Positions 59,937 to 64,000 of a stretch of 64,000 nt of DNA are shown here, one piece after another. The notes under the pieces are model-generated. The model was not told the origin of the DNA, did not search any database, and was given only the letters and a program-made list of their open reading frames with translations. A program made the translations under genes and the position numbers. Source of the DNA: Salminus brasiliensis (lineage: Eukaryota > Chordata > Actinopteri > Characiformes > Bryconidae); assembly GCF_030463535.1 (NCBI RefSeq), contig NC_132879.1, forward strand, positions 32,793,925-32,857,924, in the 5' to 3' direction. Within the stretch, counting starts at the first letter, position 1. Each line of letters opens with the position of its first letter.

Positions 59937-60794
59937 TTGTTGAGCACGGAGAACACAAAGAACACAAATATGACTAAGAAAGAGCACAAAGAACACACAC
60001 ATAAACCCATACATGAGTACAAATATGGAAATACATTAATAAATAAATGTAGACATACAGAAACAGATGAATGCCAAAATGTGGCGAAATACATAAATAA
60101 AATAAAATAATAATAATAAAAAAAAAAATAGAGAAATTAATGTGAAATTGTGGAAATACCAAAGTAAAGATGTGGAAGTATGTGACTGATTTTACTGACT
60201 GCAGTGATTCATGTCCTAAAGTAACTAGACACCCTTTCTTCTGAATAAATTCAGCTGCTTTACGGCATCTGACACGGATGTTTCCATAGAAACGCACTGA
60301 CCAATAGAACAGGACTCTATAAAGAAACTTTGTGGTGACAGATCCGGTTTCTAAATCTAGTCTCAGATCATACAGATCTGATGCTAAACTTTAGTATGAG
60401 TAAGGCCTTAATTCATCAGGCCTGGCTGTATTTAATCAGCTCAGTCTGATCACTGCAATTTGCTTCATGTGTTGCTGAGGTAAATGAAGGGGCATAGCAC
60501 TGTACACAGCACTGTGTGTCCATACAGTCCTATACAGCCAATGAAGAGACTGACCTCAGTGACCCGAGTCCTCCTCCATTGTGAGGTCATGTCGATGACA
60601 TCACAGAGCCTATAAAAAGGCAGGTTCCCCTTCACTGGCTCAGTTCGGATTCAGCAGCTCGAGAGACGCTTCATTCCTGCGTTCACACTGACACTGACGC
60701 CATTTAGCTGACGCTCTTCTCTAGAACCATCTTATCTAGAACCAGAAAGAGGTTCTACTTTTGCTTCTCCTTTCAAATAGGACAGAGTAGAAAA
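59937..60794 (+). promoter_or_regulatory. K6 kinase gene 5' flank and promoter, short leader type
   Basis: TGACATCA at 60596-60603 and TATAAAAAGG at 60611-60620; by eye identical to the K5 flank. Confidence 0.65.
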
Positions 60795-62575
60795 ATGCAA
60801 ACCAAAGAAGTCCTGAGGAGTTTGGGCTACGAGGTGGTGGATTTCATTGGTAAAGGGAGTTACGGTGAGGTTAAGCTGGCCACATCTCAAAGGCACTCCA
60901 ACCATGTGGCCATCAAAATAATGCACCGCAGGCTGGCATCACATATTTTTGTCTCTAAACTTCTGCCCCGGGAACTGGCCATTCTGAAAAGAGTAAAGCA
61001 CCCTCACATTGTTCAGGTGCATGAAATCTTTGAGATGCCAAACGGACAGGTGTTTATTGTGATGGAGGCTGCCGCAATGGATCTTCAACAGAAGATCTGG
61101 GAGCTCGGCCGCATTCCCATTGGCCAAGCAAAAATGTGGTTCTCACAGCTGCTCAGCGCTGTGGCCTATCTACATCAGCAGAACATTGTCCATCGTGATC
61201 TTAAATGTAAAAACGTTCTGCTGACTGCTAACGACCAAGTCAAATTAACTGACTTTGGTTTAGGCCGTTTTTCAAGGGGCTTTCCTGACTTAAGCAAGAC
61301 CTATTATTGCACTCCCGAGTATGGTGCACCTGAGGTGCTTTTGGAAAAACCCTATGATCCAAAAAAAAGTGACGTGTGGAGTCTAGGTATTATCTTTTAC
61401 TCCATGGTCACCGGATCTACACCCTTCAAAGTTAACAGTTTGAAGAGTCTCCTACGTGTCCAGCGAGAACCCTTGGTGTTCCCACGTAGGCTCACAGTGG
61501 AGGAGCCCTGTCGGGCCTTCATATCTTATATGCTGCAATACGACCCCTCCACTCGGCCATCTGTGACAGAGGTGGCACAGCACCCTTGGCTGCAGCCGAG
61601 GCAGGAACGGTAAGTAAACCACTGTGCAGGTATACATACATGAAGAACATTTTGAATGGGTCACTCAAAGTAAAGAGCTGTTTTGCAAATAGGTAACATA
61701 CAGTATTAGTTCACTAACGATAAGTACACTAACACATTGCTTCTGTACTGTCTCCAGGGTTATTGGCAGGTTTGTGGTGGTGCCCGTTGAGGATCTGTGT
61801 CCAGACGTCAACCCACTTGAAACGTCAGAGGAAGAGTCTCAGTCTTCCTTCTCTTTGAACAGTAACATAGACAGTATATCATCTTCTGCCTCTGAAAATG
61901 GGCTGGTGTTTTTCAGCACTCCTCAGTCGACAGAGGAAGAGTCTCCGTCTTCTTCTTTAAGCAGAGACGTAGACGTTCTCTCATCTCATGGTGTCAGATG
62001 CGAGACTCTGATGCCTGAGCAGAAAGGCGACAGCAATGGAGCTGGTGCAAGTCTGACTTGCCAAAGGGTAGAGGCTGTGGAGGAGCACTATGGTTGCGTT
62101 AGCTGTAGTCCTGTTTGTGCTGCTATTAAAAGGGCAGCTAATGCTTATGTCAAGGCACCAATTCTCAGAGCCTCCCGGTCACTCCGACGGAGGATGAGGA
62201 AGTTATTCAGCGTTAACTCTGTGGTCCATGACACCACCTCTATTTCCCAGCAGAGTGCTCCTCATTCTGCTTCCCCTTCAGATGCTCATGCTTGTTTGTG
62301 TTCTGAGCAGAGACTCAAGGATGTGACTGTAGATGTCCCTCTCCATGGGCTAGTGGTGGAGACAGCATCTGTTCTCCCACAGCCCACAGTATGGAAAGGA
62401 ACCAGGAGGCTGAGGTTCCCTAAATTTAAGGTATGTTAGGCAAGTGTTGAGCGATCGTCACAGCCTCAGATTTTATACTTTAAATATTTGCTAGAAATGT
62501 TTCAGTTGATTCATATGTGTCATTTTGTCTCGCCAACAGATCCTGAAGAAGACGAAGATGATTCACCCATTGTAG
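60795..62575 (+). CDS. K6: TSSK-like serine/threonine protein kinase, three exons
   Basis: Exons are 60795-61609, 61758-62430 and 62540-62575; 507 residues, same protein as K4 and K5. The two introns and their splice sites are unchanged. Confidence 0.82.
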
Positions 62576-62606
62576 ACATCTAGCACGGCCCTGGTGATAA
62601 CATACT

Positions 62607-64000
62607 ACCTTTACACAATTTATTGGTCATTTATACGTTGTTTTGACCAGAGGAGGATGGGTCCCCCTAGTGAGTCTTGGTTCCTCCCAAGGTTTCTTCC
62701 TCCAGCTCTGAGGGAGTTTTTCCTTGCCACTGTCGCCTTTGGCTTGCTCACTTGGGGTTCATGTTGTATTTATTTATTTTTATTTGTCCTATTTCCGGAT
62801 TTTTGTAAAGCTGCGTTGCACCATGAGGTTGTAAAAAGCGACATACACATCATTTGGAGTTGACTTGTTATGTAAGGGGTAGGAGGGACACTGTCTAAAC
62901 TGATTGAGATGCCTCTGTAATGTTGCATGGACCTCAGGAACAGTGCCTCTGGACTGGCAATCCAAGGTTGTGGTCCTCATTAAGAAAGTGAACCAGAGAG
63001 TGTGTGGAAACTTTTGAAGCATCACACCTCGGTTTCCCTCTAGAAAGTTTATGCCAGGGTAGTGCAAAGATGAGACTCAGGAGGAGAAATGCAGATTCTG
63101 TCCTGACCATGAAATTTTGGACCAGCTCTTCACTCTCTTTTGGATAGTTGAGGAGACATGGGAGTTCAGCAGTCCTGTCTACATGTTTTGTGGACTTGAA
63201 GGCTCATGACCATGTTCTCTGAGACATCTTGTGAGAAGTGCTCTAGGTGCATGGGATGCAAGGGTCGGTGATGCGAGCTGTGCAGTCCTTGTACTCACTG
63301 AGTCAGAGCTGTGTCCATATTTTCAGCACTAAGTAAAGCTTGTTGAGTGTTGCCGTTGGTCTTTGTCAGGGCTGTGCCATGTGTCTGCTCCTGTTTGTGA
63401 TATTCATAGACGGGACAGCAAGGCGTAGCCAGGGGCAGGATGGTCTACGGGGGCCTTCAACGCACACTTGACTAGTTTGTAGCTAAGTGTATAGCGGTTG
63501 GTATGAGAATCAGCACCTTCAAGTCTGAGGCCACAGTGGTATCCCACTCACCTTTCATGACCCAGGACTTGCTAGAGGGATTGTATCTTATAGTATCTTA
63601 TCTTAAGAATTAAATAGGGGTGTGAATCTCTCTGTGTCAGGCGATTTGATTCAATTCTGATTTTTGAGGTCACGATTCAATTCAGAAACAATTTTTGATT
63701 CAGGAACCATTTTTCAATTTAAATGGTCTTTAAATTTGATTTAAATTAAGTGATTGACGAAGAAGAAATGACATTGTTGTCATGGTGGGTCAGGCCAGAC
63801 ACAGAGGGATGAACACTCCCAGACATGGGTGCAATGCAAGTACTTTAATAACACAATAGAAAATCATACAAAGAGCAAACTAAAGCAAACAAAGCAGCAA
63901 CTAACGAGAATAAACAGGAAAACAACGTAAACTCGACAAACTAGAGGGCGAACACAAAGCACACCTGAGACCGGGGGGCTCTAGGAGCTGAGCTAGATGA
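62607..64000. repeat. K6 3' flank repeat train, cut by window end
   Basis: Teleost module 62607-62857, RTE-like fragment 62904-63576, AT-rich 63596-63777 and LTR-like segment from 63778 running off the window. The array may continue beyond. Confidence 0.5.

Overview
The window looks like teleost fish DNA. It has spliced genes with GT-AG introns, a TATA/CRE-type promoter, and many degraded LINEs of kinds common in fish (Rex1-like, RTE-like, L2/CR1-like, L1/Tx1-like). The species cannot be told from the sequence. All recognisable genes lie on the + strand.

The backbone is a tandem array of six closely related protein-kinase genes, here K1 to K6, with start codons at 2321, 18913, 27553, 40349, 50573 and 60795. 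Each has three exons: a kinase-domain exon, a Ser-rich/basic exon and an 11-residue terminal exon. Spliced, each encodes 507 residues. The kinase domain resembles the testis-specific serine kinase (TSSK) family and keeps all catalytic residues. Every copy has a conserved promoter with a CRE-like TGACATCA just upstream of TATAAAAAGG.

Between the kinase genes lies an unexpected second system: a decayed tandem array derived from U4 small nuclear RNA genes. Its units carry a distal element (octamer-like ATGCAAAA beside a ZNF143/Staf-type ACCCATAATGC), a proximal sequence element about 50-100 bp upstream of the RNA start, and a recognisable but mutated U4 body. This array fills 1-1435, 23570-26660, 45010-49710 and 55230-59930. 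Single units also sit at 8700-9140 and 33930-34325. The enhancer motifs are better kept than the RNA bodies.

Three duplication scales are visible. (1) A block of about 25.2 kb: 1-15724 recurs as 25224-39963. (2) A unit of about 10.22 kb, starting at the K4 start codon, is repeated at K5 and K6 with almost no differences; K4, K5 and K6 encode identical proteins. (3) Units of roughly 0.5-0.8 kb make up the U4 array.

The K1-K2 and K3-K4 intervals also hold a nest of retrotransposons. An L2/CR1-like LINE (9160-10080 and 16979-18225) was split by a second LINE with an SGNH-esterase ORF1 (about 10175-16975). That LINE was itself split, in the first block only, by a Rex1-like fragment (14864-15478). 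The second block keeps the uninterrupted site. It also has a deletion that fuses the second LINE directly to the K4 promoter at 39963.

Every kinase gene is followed by the same train of dispersed repeats: a widespread teleost module, an RTE-like RT fragment, an AT-rich stretch, an LTR-like segment of about 520 bp and a Rex1-like fragment. All identifications come from reading the sequence and from remembered family motifs; no database search was run.
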